DNA from: HyVt-337 sp964428895
Lineage (GTDB): Bacteria; Planctomycetota; Phycisphaerae; SM23-33
Assembly (NCBI GenBank): GCA_964428895.1
Contig: CAYRZU010000002.1
Coordinates: 36,918 to 100,917, forward strand
DNA length: 64,000 nt
Reading direction: 5' to 3'
Positions 17,725 to 26,471 of the stretch are shown here, in pieces (the stretch's first letter is position 1; every line of letters starts with the position of its first letter). A program made the translations under genes and the position numbers. Under the pieces are notes generated by a model. It worked only from the letters and a program-made list of their open reading frames with translations. It was not told where the DNA came from and did not search any database.

Positions 17725-18486
17725 ATGACCGAACCGAAGCTATCCGAATCAGACGTCAGGGCCATCACACAACTGCTTGGCGAGGTGGCGATCCTTGAAG
17801 GCGATCTGGTCGCCAAGCGGCGTTTTCTGGCGGAGGGGCTTGCGGCGCTGATCTCTGCCGACGGATGGATTTGGGGCAGGGGCGCTTGGGATCCAGAGAC
17901 CTCAAATCCCACCGTGCTGGACGTGCTGTTCGGTGGGTTGGACGAGCGACAGGTCGCCGCGTGGTTCGAGGCGTGCACCGTCGCGCTGCCGGTGAACGAC
18001 CCGATCACCCAACGGCTGGCCGAGGGGAGGCAACTCACCTGCACACAGCAGGAGCTCGTCGACGACGAGACTTGGCAGACCAACCCCACCGTTCGCCAGT
18101 ATGTCCTGTCCAACAACATGGCCCAGACGTTGTATGCCCTGACGCCGCTGGGCGAGCGGGAGTGGGTCGGCATCGTGTTCTATCGATCGGAGGGTCAAGA
18201 GCCCTTCTCGCAGGACGAGCGACGGATCGCCCATATCGTGACCACCGAGGTCCGTTGGCTTCGCGAGGACGTTGCCCTCGGTCCGGTCAGCGCCAGAGCG
18301 CTGCAATTGCCTCAGCGCCTGCGCCCGGTCCTCACGCTTCTGCTGGACGGGTATGCGTGCGATGAAATCGCCGACCTCATCAGCCTCAGTCCGCACACGG
18401 TCAAGGGCTACATGAAGACGATCTACAAGCACTTCGACGTGCGAAGTCACACCAAGCTCATCCAGGCGTTCCGCCACCAGAACTAG
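17725..18486 (+). CDS. LuxR-type transcriptional regulator with GAF-like sensor
   Basis: A 253-residue protein. The ATG at 17725 fits a GGTGGG-like ribosome site. Residues about 10-185 resemble a GAF-type sensory fold (AALISADGWIWGRG, then YALTPLGEREWVGIVFYR). The C-terminal 60 residues are a LuxR helix-turn-helix: LPQRLRPVLTLLLDGYACDEIADLISLSPHTVKGYMKTIYKHF. No receiver domain is present, so a small ligand rather than phosphorylation probably controls it. It sits between the divergent SDR operon and the sulfatase operon at 18725, both likely targets by position. Confidence 0.8.
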   Translation: MTEPKLSESDVRAITQLLGEVAILEGDLVAKRRFLAEGLAALISADGWIWGRGAWDPETSNPTVLDVLFGGLDERQVAAWFEACTVALPVNDPITQRLAEGRQLTCTQQELVDDETWQTNPTVRQYVLSNNMAQTLYALTPLGEREWVGIVFYRSEGQEPFSQDERRIAHIVTTEVRWLREDVALGPVSARALQLPQRLRPVLTLLLDGYACDEIADLISLSPHTVKGYMKTIYKHFDVRSHTKLIQAFRHQN

Positions 18487-18495
18487 GGGCCTGGC

Positions 18496-18636
18496 CTATT
18501 GTTCCACCTTCCACAGTGAGGCGATGGCGTTTTTGATGATGATCTCGGCGCCGACTTCCCGTGGGCCGAACCATTCGCTTAGCGCGCCGCACGCCCACCA
18601 GAGCGGCAGCTTGCGACCGCCGCGGATGTAAGGCAT
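18496..18636 (-). CDS. Possible small protein or gene remnant, 46 residues
   Basis: A short frame beginning MPYIRGGRKLPLWWACGALS and ending IIIKNAIASLWKVEQ, in an otherwise empty 238-bp gap. The composition looks protein-like, but there is no good ribosome-binding site and I recognise no family. It may be the decayed end of a larger gene. Confidence 0.22.
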   Translation of the reverse strand: MPYIRGGRKLPLWWACGALSEWFGPREVGAEIIIKNAIASLWKVEQ

Positions 18637-18724
18637 GATTCTATAACAAACAGAGCGACCCCAACCACATTTCCCCCAAGGCTCTTTCTCTTCGGCGGCG
18701 CGTTGGCGTACAGTAGCGGCCGAC

Positions 18725-20110
18725 ATGAGCGGGCCGACGAACATCCTGCTGATCCATTCCGACCAGCACCGCTACGACTGCCTCGGCGCCAACGGCCATC
18801 CGTTCCTCCAAACGCCCAACCTGGATCGCCTCGCCGCCGAGGGGATGAATTTCACTCACGCCTTCACGCCGATTGCGCTGTGCACACCGGCGCGCAATTG
18901 CCTCCTGCACGGCCAGTGGTCGTTCCAGCACGGCTGCATCATGAACTGCGATTCGGAGGCCCCGGCCGAGCCGCCTGCGGATCTGCCCAGCTTCAGCCAA
19001 CAGCTTCGCGATCAGAACTACCGCCTCGCCTACGTCGGCAAGTGGCACGTCTCCAACACCCGCGGGCCGGCCCATTACGGCTTTGGCAAGTTCCCGGGGC
19101 ACGACGCCTACGACCAATGGCTTCAGGCCCAGGGCTGCCCGCCGGCCGATTACGCCAATGGGTGGTTCGGCGAGACCCTCCACGGCCGAACGCCGGAGCA
19201 GACGCATCTGGCGTGGTGCGCCGACCGCACCATCGACTACCTGCGAACCGCCGCCGCCGGTGAGGACGGCTTCTTCATCCGCTGGGATCCCCCCGAGCCG
19301 CACCTGCCCAACCTCGTGCCCGAGCCCTACGCCAGCATGTACCCACCGGAGACGATTCCCCCCTGGCCGAGCTTCGGCGATCCGCTCGATGGCAAGCCCA
19401 TCGTCCAGCGGCAGCAACTGTTCACGTGGAAGATCAATGACTGGACCTGGGATGACTGGGCCCCGATCGTGGGCCGATACCTCGGCGAAATCTCCCTGAT
19501 GGACGCCCAGATCGGTCGCGTGCTGGCGGCGCTGGAGGAGCTGGGCCTGGCCGAGAGCACGCTCGTGATCTACACCACCGACCACGGCGACATGTGCGGC
19601 GGGCACGGTATGATCGACAAGCACTTCGTGATGTACGACGACATCGTGCGCGTGCCCTTCATCGCCCGTTGGCCGGGCCGAATCGCGCCGGGCTCGCAGT
19701 GCGACAGCTTCGTCTCTCACGAGATCGATCTGGCCACCACCTTCTGCGACGTTGCCGGCGCCCCCGTGCCGGAGACGTTTCAGGGCCAGAGCCTTGTCCC
19801 GCTCTTTGACGGCGGCGGCAACGATCGGCCCGACATCCTCAGCGCCTACCACGGCAATCAATTCGGGTCCTTCAGCCAGCGGATGGTCCGCGACCGCCGC
19901 TGGAAATACGTGTGGAACCCCACCGCCGAGGATGAGCTCTACGACTTGGTCAACGACCCCCACGAGCTGACCAACCGGGCCGGCGACGCATCCTGCGCCG
20001 GCGAACTCGCGCGGCTGCGCGGCCGCCTGATCGACTGGATGCAACAAACGCACGATCCGCTCGGCAACGAATGGACACGGACCCAACTGCGCGAAGGGCT
20101 CAGCCTGTAG
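18725..20110 (+). CDS. Sulfatase (Cys-type), cytosolic form
   Basis: A 461-residue alkaline-phosphatase-superfamily sulfatase. SDQHR (12-16) starts the metal site, C53TPAR57 is the formylglycine motif, GKWH and YTTDHGD follow. There is no signal peptide: the protein begins MSGPTNILLIHSDQHR. It hydrolyses sulfate esters after Cys53 is oxidised to formylglycine; no maturase is encoded in the window. It is first in a four-gene operon with a URO-D protein, an oligogalacturonate-lyase-like protein and GH32. The C-terminal DELYDLVNDPHE is a common sulfatase end motif. Confidence 0.92.
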   Translation: MSGPTNILLIHSDQHRYDCLGANGHPFLQTPNLDRLAAEGMNFTHAFTPIALCTPARNCLLHGQWSFQHGCIMNCDSEAPAEPPADLPSFSQQLRDQNYRLAYVGKWHVSNTRGPAHYGFGKFPGHDAYDQWLQAQGCPPADYANGWFGETLHGRTPEQTHLAWCADRTIDYLRTAAAGEDGFFIRWDPPEPHLPNLVPEPYASMYPPETIPPWPSFGDPLDGKPIVQRQQLFTWKINDWTWDDWAPIVGRYLGEISLMDAQIGRVLAALEELGLAESTLVIYTTDHGDMCGGHGMIDKHFVMYDDIVRVPFIARWPGRIAPGSQCDSFVSHEIDLATTFCDVAGAPVPETFQGQSLVPLFDGGGNDRPDILSAYHGNQFGSFSQRMVRDRRWKYVWNPTAEDELYDLVNDPHELTNRAGDASCAGELARLRGRLIDWMQQTHDPLGNEWTRTQLREGLSL

Positions 20111-20139
20111 AGAGGTCCAACGCCAAGATGGAGGCCCCC

Positions 20140-21234
20140 ATGAGCGATGGATGGCAGACGCGACTGGCCAGGCAGGACAGGTACTTCAAGGAAGGGGCGG
20201 GGCACTTCCTGATCATGGGCACCTACGCCGAGGGCGGGCCCGAGCGTGCGGCCGAACACCCTATCGAGGGCCAGACCAACACCCTGTCCGAGGAGTTCCT
20301 GGCCAAGCACGCCTACGACCTGGGCATCCAGACCGCCCTGTGGGCGGCGCAGGAATTGGCTTGGAACGAACGGCTGGACGACGATTCGCTCCCCGGCCAC
20401 GCCATCGACGTGGGCGTCGGCTCGACGGCCTCGCTGTTTACCGGCGGGAAGGTGCTCTTCCACGAGCACACCAGCTACTCGCTCGATACCTTCGTGAAGA
20501 CCTGGGACGACGTCGACCGCCTCAAGTTCGACCCCGACAATCGGTGGGTCCAATACGACCTTCAGACCTGGCGCGGCATTTCGTCGGCCTACCCGCCGGG
20601 GCTCGTGGTCAGCCCGCATTTCTTCCGGAGTCCGCTGGACCTGGCCAACGATCTGCGCGGCAACCAGATCTTCGTCGACATGTACGATGAGCCCGAGCAA
20701 GTCGAGCGATTGCTGACGGTCTGCACGGACATGATTATCGAGGCGGCTGCTTTCCTCCGGCAGGAGATTCCTCTGTTGCGCGAGTCGCCGTCCGGCATCT
20801 GGGGCATGGCCAGCAGTTCGCCCGACGTCGTCGTCATTAACGGCGACCAGGTCGACATGATCTCGCCGGAAATGGGCGAGCGGTTCAATCATCCGTACAT
20901 CGAACGCATCTGCCGCGAGGCCGGGCCGGTGTTCTTCCATCACCACACGCTGGGTGTCTCGCGGGTTACGAGCGTGGCGAAGATGAAGGGCATTTTCGTG
21001 CAGAATTTCATCTACGATCAGAAGTGCCCGAAGATTCTCGACATCGTGGACGATGAATGGATCGCGGCATCCAACCGTGTGCCGATCGACGTCTGTCAGC
21101 CGCTCAACGAAGCCTACAATCTCGACGACGTGCTGGAAATAATGGCGCCGGGCCGCTTCATCGTGCACTGTCACGGCCAGACGGCCGACGAATGCAACGA
21201 CATGATCGCCCGCATCCGGAGCTACGACACGTGA
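20140..21234 (+). CDS. URO-D-fold protein (uroporphyrinogen decarboxylase/methyltransferase family)
   Basis: A 364-residue TIM-barrel protein; the ATG at 20140 has GGAGG 9 nt upstream and is preferred over 20128. The fold is shared by HemE and by corrinoid methyltransferases such as MtaA and CmuA. It is not HemE, since the N-terminal substrate-binding signature is missing. Candidate metal ligands are FFHHHTLG at the usual HxC position and VHCHG plus ADEC near the C-terminus. Its stop overlaps the next start (GTGA), indicating coupling. Position between a sulfatase and a lyase suggests it acts on a sugar substituent, possibly methyl; this is inference. Confidence 0.78.
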   Translation: MSDGWQTRLARQDRYFKEGAGHFLIMGTYAEGGPERAAEHPIEGQTNTLSEEFLAKHAYDLGIQTALWAAQELAWNERLDDDSLPGHAIDVGVGSTASLFTGGKVLFHEHTSYSLDTFVKTWDDVDRLKFDPDNRWVQYDLQTWRGISSAYPPGLVVSPHFFRSPLDLANDLRGNQIFVDMYDEPEQVERLLTVCTDMIIEAAAFLRQEIPLLRESPSGIWGMASSSPDVVVINGDQVDMISPEMGERFNHPYIERICREAGPVFFHHHTLGVSRVTSVAKMKGIFVQNFIYDQKCPKILDIVDDEWIAASNRVPIDVCQPLNEAYNLDDVLEIMAPGRFIVHCHGQTADECNDMIARIRSYDT

Positions 21235-22441
21235 TCAAACACAAAGGCGACACCTGGAATGAGTCGAGCGTTCACGCCGACATCGAAACCGGGCGGGCCG
21301 TGCGGCGACTGACCGCAGCGGGGCTGTGGAACGAAAAGCCCACCTACCACACCAACACCGCCTTCACCGCCGATGGCGAATCGCTGATCTTCGCTCGCGC
21401 CCACGAGGGGCGCACGGCGATGTTCAAGTGTCATGTTCCCACCGGCGAGCTGACGCAACTGACCGAACCGGCGGGCGGCGTGGGCAGCCCGTGGGGCGTC
21501 CACAAGATCGGTGGAGAAAGCGAGTATTTCGACGGGCGCGGCATCAGCGGCATCATGGCCTGCATCGCGCCGAGAAGCCGACGGGTTGTGTTCGGCGTTG
21601 GCAGAAGCGTTCGAATCGTTCATCTGGACACATTCGAAGAGAGGGTGCTGCTCGAGGATTTCGGCCCGGAATGGGTCGACGGTGCGATGAGCATTGGGCC
21701 GGCCGAGACGCACGCGCTACTGCCCCTCATGCCGGGCCACCCGGAGGTGCTCGCCGGGAAGGAGCCCACCAAGAGCTACGTCGACAGCTTCGCCGAAGGC
21801 GGCATGGTGACGCGTTATGTCGAGATCCCGCTCGATGGCGGCGAAAGCCGAATCGCCTTCGAAGACGATGGGTACGGTGCGCCCATTGCCCGCACAGCCC
21901 GACCGACGACGATCTGATCCTGATCGACCGGGACCGCGCCCCGATCTTCTGGGGAGGCGGCGACCACGGGGCCAGCACGCGATGCTGGACGTTGCGCCTG
22001 TCAACGGGCGAGCTGACCGAACTACGCCCCCGTAACAATCAGCGCTTCCAGGTGCATGCGGCCTGGACGTGGGATGGCCAGTGTGTGGTCTATCACGGCT
22101 TCATGCGCGAGGGAGGGTACTACATCGGCATCATCGACAAGTCCGGCCAGGTCGTCCGGGAGTATGCGCTGCCCGAGGCTGGGGCCTACGGCCACGTGTC
22201 GGCTGTACCGGATCGGCCAGCCATCTTGCTCGACGGCAACGTGACCGAAGACAAGCTGACGTGGCTGTACTACAACCAGGACGAGCCGCGCTTCGAGACC
22301 ATCGCTACCCACGGCACGGAATGGCGCGGCATTCCAGGCCAGTACTCGGACCCCCACCCACAGACCGACCCCACCGGCCGATGGATTGCCTATCACGTTG
22401 CTAAAGACGGCAGGACCGACATCTGCGCCGTGACGGTGTGA
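21231..22441 (+). pseudogene. Oligogalacturonate lyase-like propeller protein, frameshifted
   Basis: The GTG start overlaps the upstream stop. The first frame gives TAAGLWNEKPTYHTNTAFT, FARAHEGR, TGELTQLT and APIA, then runs into a stop at 21917. The second frame resumes at 21893 with HSPTDDDLILIDRDRAPIFW and continues to 22441 with QYSDPHPQTDPTGRWIAYH. The junction is at 21891-21892 (two surplus or one missing base). The whole of about 400 residues resembles the seven-bladed oligogalacturonide lyase family (PL22), which splits unsaturated digalacturonate inside cells. There is no signal peptide. The shift may be a sequencing error or recent decay. Confidence 0.72.
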
Positions 22442-22463
22442 GGCGGATTCCAAGGGAAACACA

Positions 22464-23876
22464 ATGGCCAACTCCGAGCCGCGCCGCGAACGCTATCGAC
22501 CTCAGTATCACTTCTCTATGAAGAAAGGCTGGATCAACGACCCCAACGGCCTGGTCTACTGTGACGGCTTGTACCATCTGTTCTGCCAACACTATCCCGA
22601 CGACATCTGTTGGGGCCCCATGCACTGGTCGCACGCCGTCAGCGACGATCTGGTCCACTGGAAAGAGCAACTGATTGCTCTGTTCCCGGACGAATTGGGC
22701 ACGTGCTTCTCCGGTTCGGCGGCGGTGGACTGGCACAACACCAGCGACCTGGGCGACGACGGTCGACCGCCGTTGCTGGCGTTCTACACGGCCGCGGGGG
22801 ATTGCGTTGATCCGCCCCAGCCGACCACGCAGGCCTTGGCGTTTTCGACCGACGGTGGCAAGACGTGGAAGAAGTTCGGCGGCAATCCCGTTCTGGGTCA
22901 CGTCATCGGCGGCAACCGCGACCCCAAGGTCTTTTGGCATGAGCCAACTGGCCGATGGATCATGGTTCTCTATCTGGACGTCAACACGTTCGGCCTGTTC
23001 GCCTCGCCCGACGCGAAGACCTGGGAAGAGCTCAGCCGCTTCGACGTCCCCGGCAACTGCGAATGCCCCGACCTGTTCGAGATGCCCGTCGTCGGCGACG
23101 CCGATCGCCGCAAGTGGATCTTCCTGTCCGGGGCCGGCCGATGGGGCGACGGCGACTGCGCGCGATATGTGGTCGGATCGTTCGACGGCGTTGCCTTCAC
23201 GGCCGAGTCCGATCCCATCCCCATCGAAGACGGCGGCTGGAACTATTCCACCCAGACCTTCTCCGACGCACCCGACGGCCGACGCATCTTCATTGGCTGG
23301 TCATCCACGCCGTTCGGCGGCGAGGGCGCCTTGCCCGGTAATCCATTCAACGGCCAATACCACGTGCCCTGGGAATTGAGCTTGGTCGATACCGAGGAAG
23401 GCCTGCGCCTTGCGCGGGGGCCGGTCGACGAAGTGGCGTCGCTGCGCCAAACCCCGGTGCAATGGCCCGCCGGGGAGCTCGCGCCCGGCCGTCACGCGGT
23501 CGGCGGCCTGGACAGCCGCAGTGTCGATATCGAGTGCGTGATCGAGCCCGGCCAGGCGACGGGCATTGGCTTCCGGGCCGAAGGCGTGGACATCGTTCAC
23601 TATGACGTCGCGTCGCAAAGGATGCGGGTCCTCGACCGCGAACACGCTTGGCCCTTGGAGGCCGATGGTACGCTGACGCTCCGTGTGCTGTTCGACGTCA
23701 ACTGCGTGGAGGTCTTTGGCCGCAACGGCCTGAAGGTGATGACCAGCGTCTACTCGCCGAAGACGCTCGAGTGCCTAGATGAGGCCCAGCCGCCTCTGAG
23801 TGTGGCGGTCACGGGCGGCCCGGCAGGCGTGGATCGCATGGCCGTCTACCCGATGCGAAGCATTTGGGAAGCATAG
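22464..23876 (+). CDS. Glycoside hydrolase family 32 (beta-fructosidase-like)
   Basis: A 470-residue GH32: WINDPNG puts the nucleophile at D26, NRDPKVF supplies the transition-state stabiliser, and CECPDLFEMP the acid/base Glu. A five-bladed propeller is followed by a beta-sandwich with DVNCVEVFGRNG and the terminal VDRMAVYPM. Members hydrolyse terminal beta-fructosides such as sucrose, levan or inulin oligomers. It lacks a signal peptide, so it is intracellular. It is last in the sulfatase/URO-D/lyase operon, 22 bp after the lyase-like frame. Confidence 0.92.
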   Translation: MANSEPRRERYRPQYHFSMKKGWINDPNGLVYCDGLYHLFCQHYPDDICWGPMHWSHAVSDDLVHWKEQLIALFPDELGTCFSGSAAVDWHNTSDLGDDGRPPLLAFYTAAGDCVDPPQPTTQALAFSTDGGKTWKKFGGNPVLGHVIGGNRDPKVFWHEPTGRWIMVLYLDVNTFGLFASPDAKTWEELSRFDVPGNCECPDLFEMPVVGDADRRKWIFLSGAGRWGDGDCARYVVGSFDGVAFTAESDPIPIEDGGWNYSTQTFSDAPDGRRIFIGWSSTPFGGEGALPGNPFNGQYHVPWELSLVDTEEGLRLARGPVDEVASLRQTPVQWPAGELAPGRHAVGGLDSRSVDIECVIEPGQATGIGFRAEGVDIVHYDVASQRMRVLDREHAWPLEADGTLTLRVLFDVNCVEVFGRNGLKVMTSVYSPKTLECLDEAQPPLSVAVTGGPAGVDRMAVYPMRSIWEA

Positions 23877-23885
23877 GCCGGTAGG

Positions 23886-24845
23886 CTACGGCCGGCCGGA
23901 CGCAACGGCCAGCCCCGTCTGCCACTCATTGCCCCGTCGCCCGGCGTAGATCATGGTGTAGGTCCGGCCGGTCTGGATGACCTGGGGCGTCAGCACACCG
24001 TCGCAATCCCAGGCGCTCGTGTCGGTCGAGGGGACGAACACCGGGTTGAGCGGGCTGGGCTCGAAGGTGCGGAAGTCTCGCGTCCGCACGTGGCCGATGC
24101 GGCAGACCTCGCCGTCACAGCCGCCGTAGAGCATGTGGATGTACTCCGGGCCGACGAACAACTCCGCCTCGCGCACGCCGAAGCTGTCCCACCATTGGCC
24201 CGTGCCGGTGAAGACGGGGTTGGCCGGATTCTTGGTTACGTTGGCCGGGTCGCTGATCGGGGCGGTGGCGTGGCAGATGGTGCAGTCGGCCTCGCACGAG
24301 CCGGTCGGCCTGCCGGTGTAGACGATGTGAATGGTCTCGCCCACCACCGCCACGGATGGATGCGTAGCGCCCCATTTCTCGTGCTCGGTGTCGGCCAGGA
24401 TGACGGGCCCGGTCCCAACGCGCCGCCACTGGCCGAGATCGCCGTCGCTGACCAGCAGGCCCGTTTGTTCAGGCGAGCCATGACCTTCGCCGCGGTAGTA
24501 CATGTAGGTCTTCCCGTCCGCCGGATTGCGGAAGGGGAAGGGGTACTCGACGGACTTGTTGTCCCAGGCGGCCGCGGCCGGGGTGAAGATGGGGTTGCGT
24601 GGATCGTGCTCGACCTGCCAGGGCTTGTCGGCGGGAGCGGCGCTGTGCATCAGCACCCACCGGTCGTCCCGGTTCCAACCCCAAATATAATGAACCGTCT
24701 CGTCGACCACGATGCCGTGAGCGGCGGCCGCCCACTGAGGCGGCGGACAGGCGAGGATGGGGTTGCCCTCGGCGATCCGCTCGAAACTCGCGAAGAGCTC
24801 GAACGGAAGGGCGTGGATTCCCGTTGAGTCTGTGGCGTCGCTCAT
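23886..24845 (-). CDS. Five-bladed beta-propeller glycosidase-like protein (GH43/GH32-type)
   Basis: A 319-residue protein with the blade pattern of GH43/GH32/GH130-type enzymes: GNPILACPPPQW, HYIWGWNRDDRW, SVEYPFPFRNPADGKTYMYY, HPSVAVVGETIHIVYTG. A catalytic triad cannot be named with certainty. It has no signal peptide. It is the last gene of the seven-gene minus-strand operon, overlapping the preceding gene by 4 nt (ATGA), and is convergent with GH32. It probably cleaves or phosphorolyses a terminal sugar in the cytosol. Confidence 0.68.
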   Translation of the reverse strand: MSDATDSTGIHALPFELFASFERIAEGNPILACPPPQWAAAAHGIVVDETVHYIWGWNRDDRWVLMHSAAPADKPWQVEHDPRNPIFTPAAAAWDNKSVEYPFPFRNPADGKTYMYYRGEGHGSPEQTGLLVSDGDLGQWRRVGTGPVILADTEHEKWGATHPSVAVVGETIHIVYTGRPTGSCEADCTICHATAPISDPANVTKNPANPVFTGTGQWWDSFGVREAELFVGPEYIHMLYGGCDGEVCRIGHVRTRDFRTFEPSPLNPVFVPSTDTSAWDCDGVLTPQVIQTGRTYTMIYAGRRGNEWQTGLAVASGRP

Positions 24846-26452
24846 ACGTTCCCCTGTCCGATGGTGTCTGTCGGCCCGGCCAATCCAGGGCCGCCGGCGG
24901 CGACGTAGCCGTGGCTGGGGCCGGAGGCGTCGGGGCTAACCCAGAAAGCGTAGAGCTTGCCGCGGGTCAGGTAAAAGCGGAATCGCACGGTTTGTCCGGC
25001 GAGTGTCGCCAAGTCAGCTCCATTCCAGGTTACCGGTGTGCAGGTTGTGTCGGCGGAGACGGCGTTGCAGTTGGCCGGTGTGAACGGTTCGATCGGCGCG
25101 CCGTCTTCAGCCAGCACGTCCACTCTCAACTCGCCGGTGGGGCAGTCGACGTTGACGTGGAGTATCGCGCCGGTGAAGGTCACCGGGCGGGTGGTTAGTA
25201 TTCCGCCTTGAGCGTCGGCGTCCATGGACGCGAAGCCGTCCCGGCGCAGGATCGCCAGCCCCGTGCTGGCGCGGCCGTGCAGGCCGGTAGCGTCCTTGGC
25301 CCGGGCGGACACGTAGACGTAGAGCTTCTCGCCGACGATCAGACACCCTCCGCCGGCCGACTGAATGTTGCCGTAGTTGAACAGGCCCTCGTCCCAACTG
25401 GCCGCAATAAATCGCTGGCGGCTGGGCCGGTCCCAATGGAAGCCGTCACGGCTGAAGGCGACCAGAACGTCGCAGCGTTTTTGAAGGCCTCGCTCGGCCA
25501 CGGCGTGGTTTTCCGGGCCGGTCCAGATGGTGAACAGGCCGAGCATGAGGCTTTCGTAGGCGGCGGCGTCGAGGTTGTACAGCTCGGGCTTGATCTGGCC
25601 GAACTCGCCGACGGGGTTGGGCGGATCGAGATCGTCGGCGTTGGCCCAGTAGACCGAGTCACCCACGACCGTCATCCGTTCGTTAGGAGGAATCTTCTCG
25701 ACCAGCCGTTTGGGGTCGGCGTCTTCCAGGTAGGCCCGCGCGCGGCCGATGACCGGGCCGTGAATGCGCTGGCTGAGGCACCAGACCTTTCGGAACGGGT
25801 TGTAGAAGGTGGTCGTGCGGTCGCCCCACATCGGCGTGGCGGCGATCGGCTCGGACCAACGGACGCCGTCAGCGCTGGCCCGATACGTGTAGTGCCATCC
25901 TTCGCGTTTCTCCGTGGCGAAGTACTTGAAGCGCTCGGACGGGTCGGCGGCGGGGTCGAGCCAGACCGTGGTCGAGTCGGTGTGGCCGACGTCCAGGACC
26001 ACGTTGGACCCGTCCAGGGCTTTGCTTCGTAGCTCGATGCCGTCGAGCGCGGGCTTGCGCCAGGTCACGCCGTCGGCGCTGGTCGCGTAGGATAGCCAGC
26101 GGTTGATCCAACCTTCGTTCCCGGCGGAATACCACATCTTGAAGAGCTTGTCGGCCGGGTCGTACCACACGCCTCCGCTGTAGGGACAGGCCGCGTTGCT
26201 GTCACCGGCGGGCTCCCAGGGCTGATCGGGCGCGAGGACCGGATTGACGGCGTGGTATTCAGCGGCGTGGAACGTCCGGGTCAGCGTGGTGCGCTCGATC
26301 AGGAAATCGTCGACAAAGAGCTGACGGCCGAGGTCGATGGGGACGACCGCCGGGCGATCCTGCAGGTATGGAACCGGCATGGGCTCGCGGGTAAGGCCGT
26401 CGCGTTTCGGCGGCCATGGGACGGGCAGCTCGATGCCGTTGTAGAGGGTCAT
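24842..26452 (-). CDS. Glycosyl hydrolase-like propeller protein with C-terminal beta-sandwich
   Basis: A 536-residue protein; the start MTLYNGIELP at 26452 lies 19 bp after the Gfo/Idh gene. A conserved entry LGRQLFVDDFLIE is followed by propeller blades (GGVWYDPADKLFKMWYS, YATSADGVTW, FYNPFRKVWC, AFSRDGFHWDRP) and a C-terminal sandwich with TVRFRFYLTRGKLYAFWVS, as in GH32-like planctomycete proteins. No exact family can be fixed and the catalytic residues are uncertain. It lacks a signal peptide. It overlaps the next gene by 4 nt. Confidence 0.68.
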   Translation of the reverse strand: MTLYNGIELPVPWPPKRDGLTREPMPVPYLQDRPAVVPIDLGRQLFVDDFLIERTTLTRTFHAAEYHAVNPVLAPDQPWEPAGDSNAACPYSGGVWYDPADKLFKMWYSAGNEGWINRWLSYATSADGVTWRKPALDGIELRSKALDGSNVVLDVGHTDSTTVWLDPAADPSERFKYFATEKREGWHYTYRASADGVRWSEPIAATPMWGDRTTTFYNPFRKVWCLSQRIHGPVIGRARAYLEDADPKRLVEKIPPNERMTVVGDSVYWANADDLDPPNPVGEFGQIKPELYNLDAAAYESLMLGLFTIWTGPENHAVAERGLQKRCDVLVAFSRDGFHWDRPSRQRFIAASWDEGLFNYGNIQSAGGGCLIVGEKLYVYVSARAKDATGLHGRASTGLAILRRDGFASMDADAQGGILTTRPVTFTGAILHVNVDCPTGELRVDVLAEDGAPIEPFTPANCNAVSADTTCTPVTWNGADLATLAGQTVRFRFYLTRGKLYAFWVSPDASGPSHGYVAAGGPGLAGPTDTIGQGNV

Positions 26453-26471
26453 GATCGGTTCGGGCGGCGCA

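Noticed and set aside
18481..18500. Terminator after the LuxR gene
   Set aside because: Only a weak imperfect stem (TAGG/CCTA) is present, with no T-tract.
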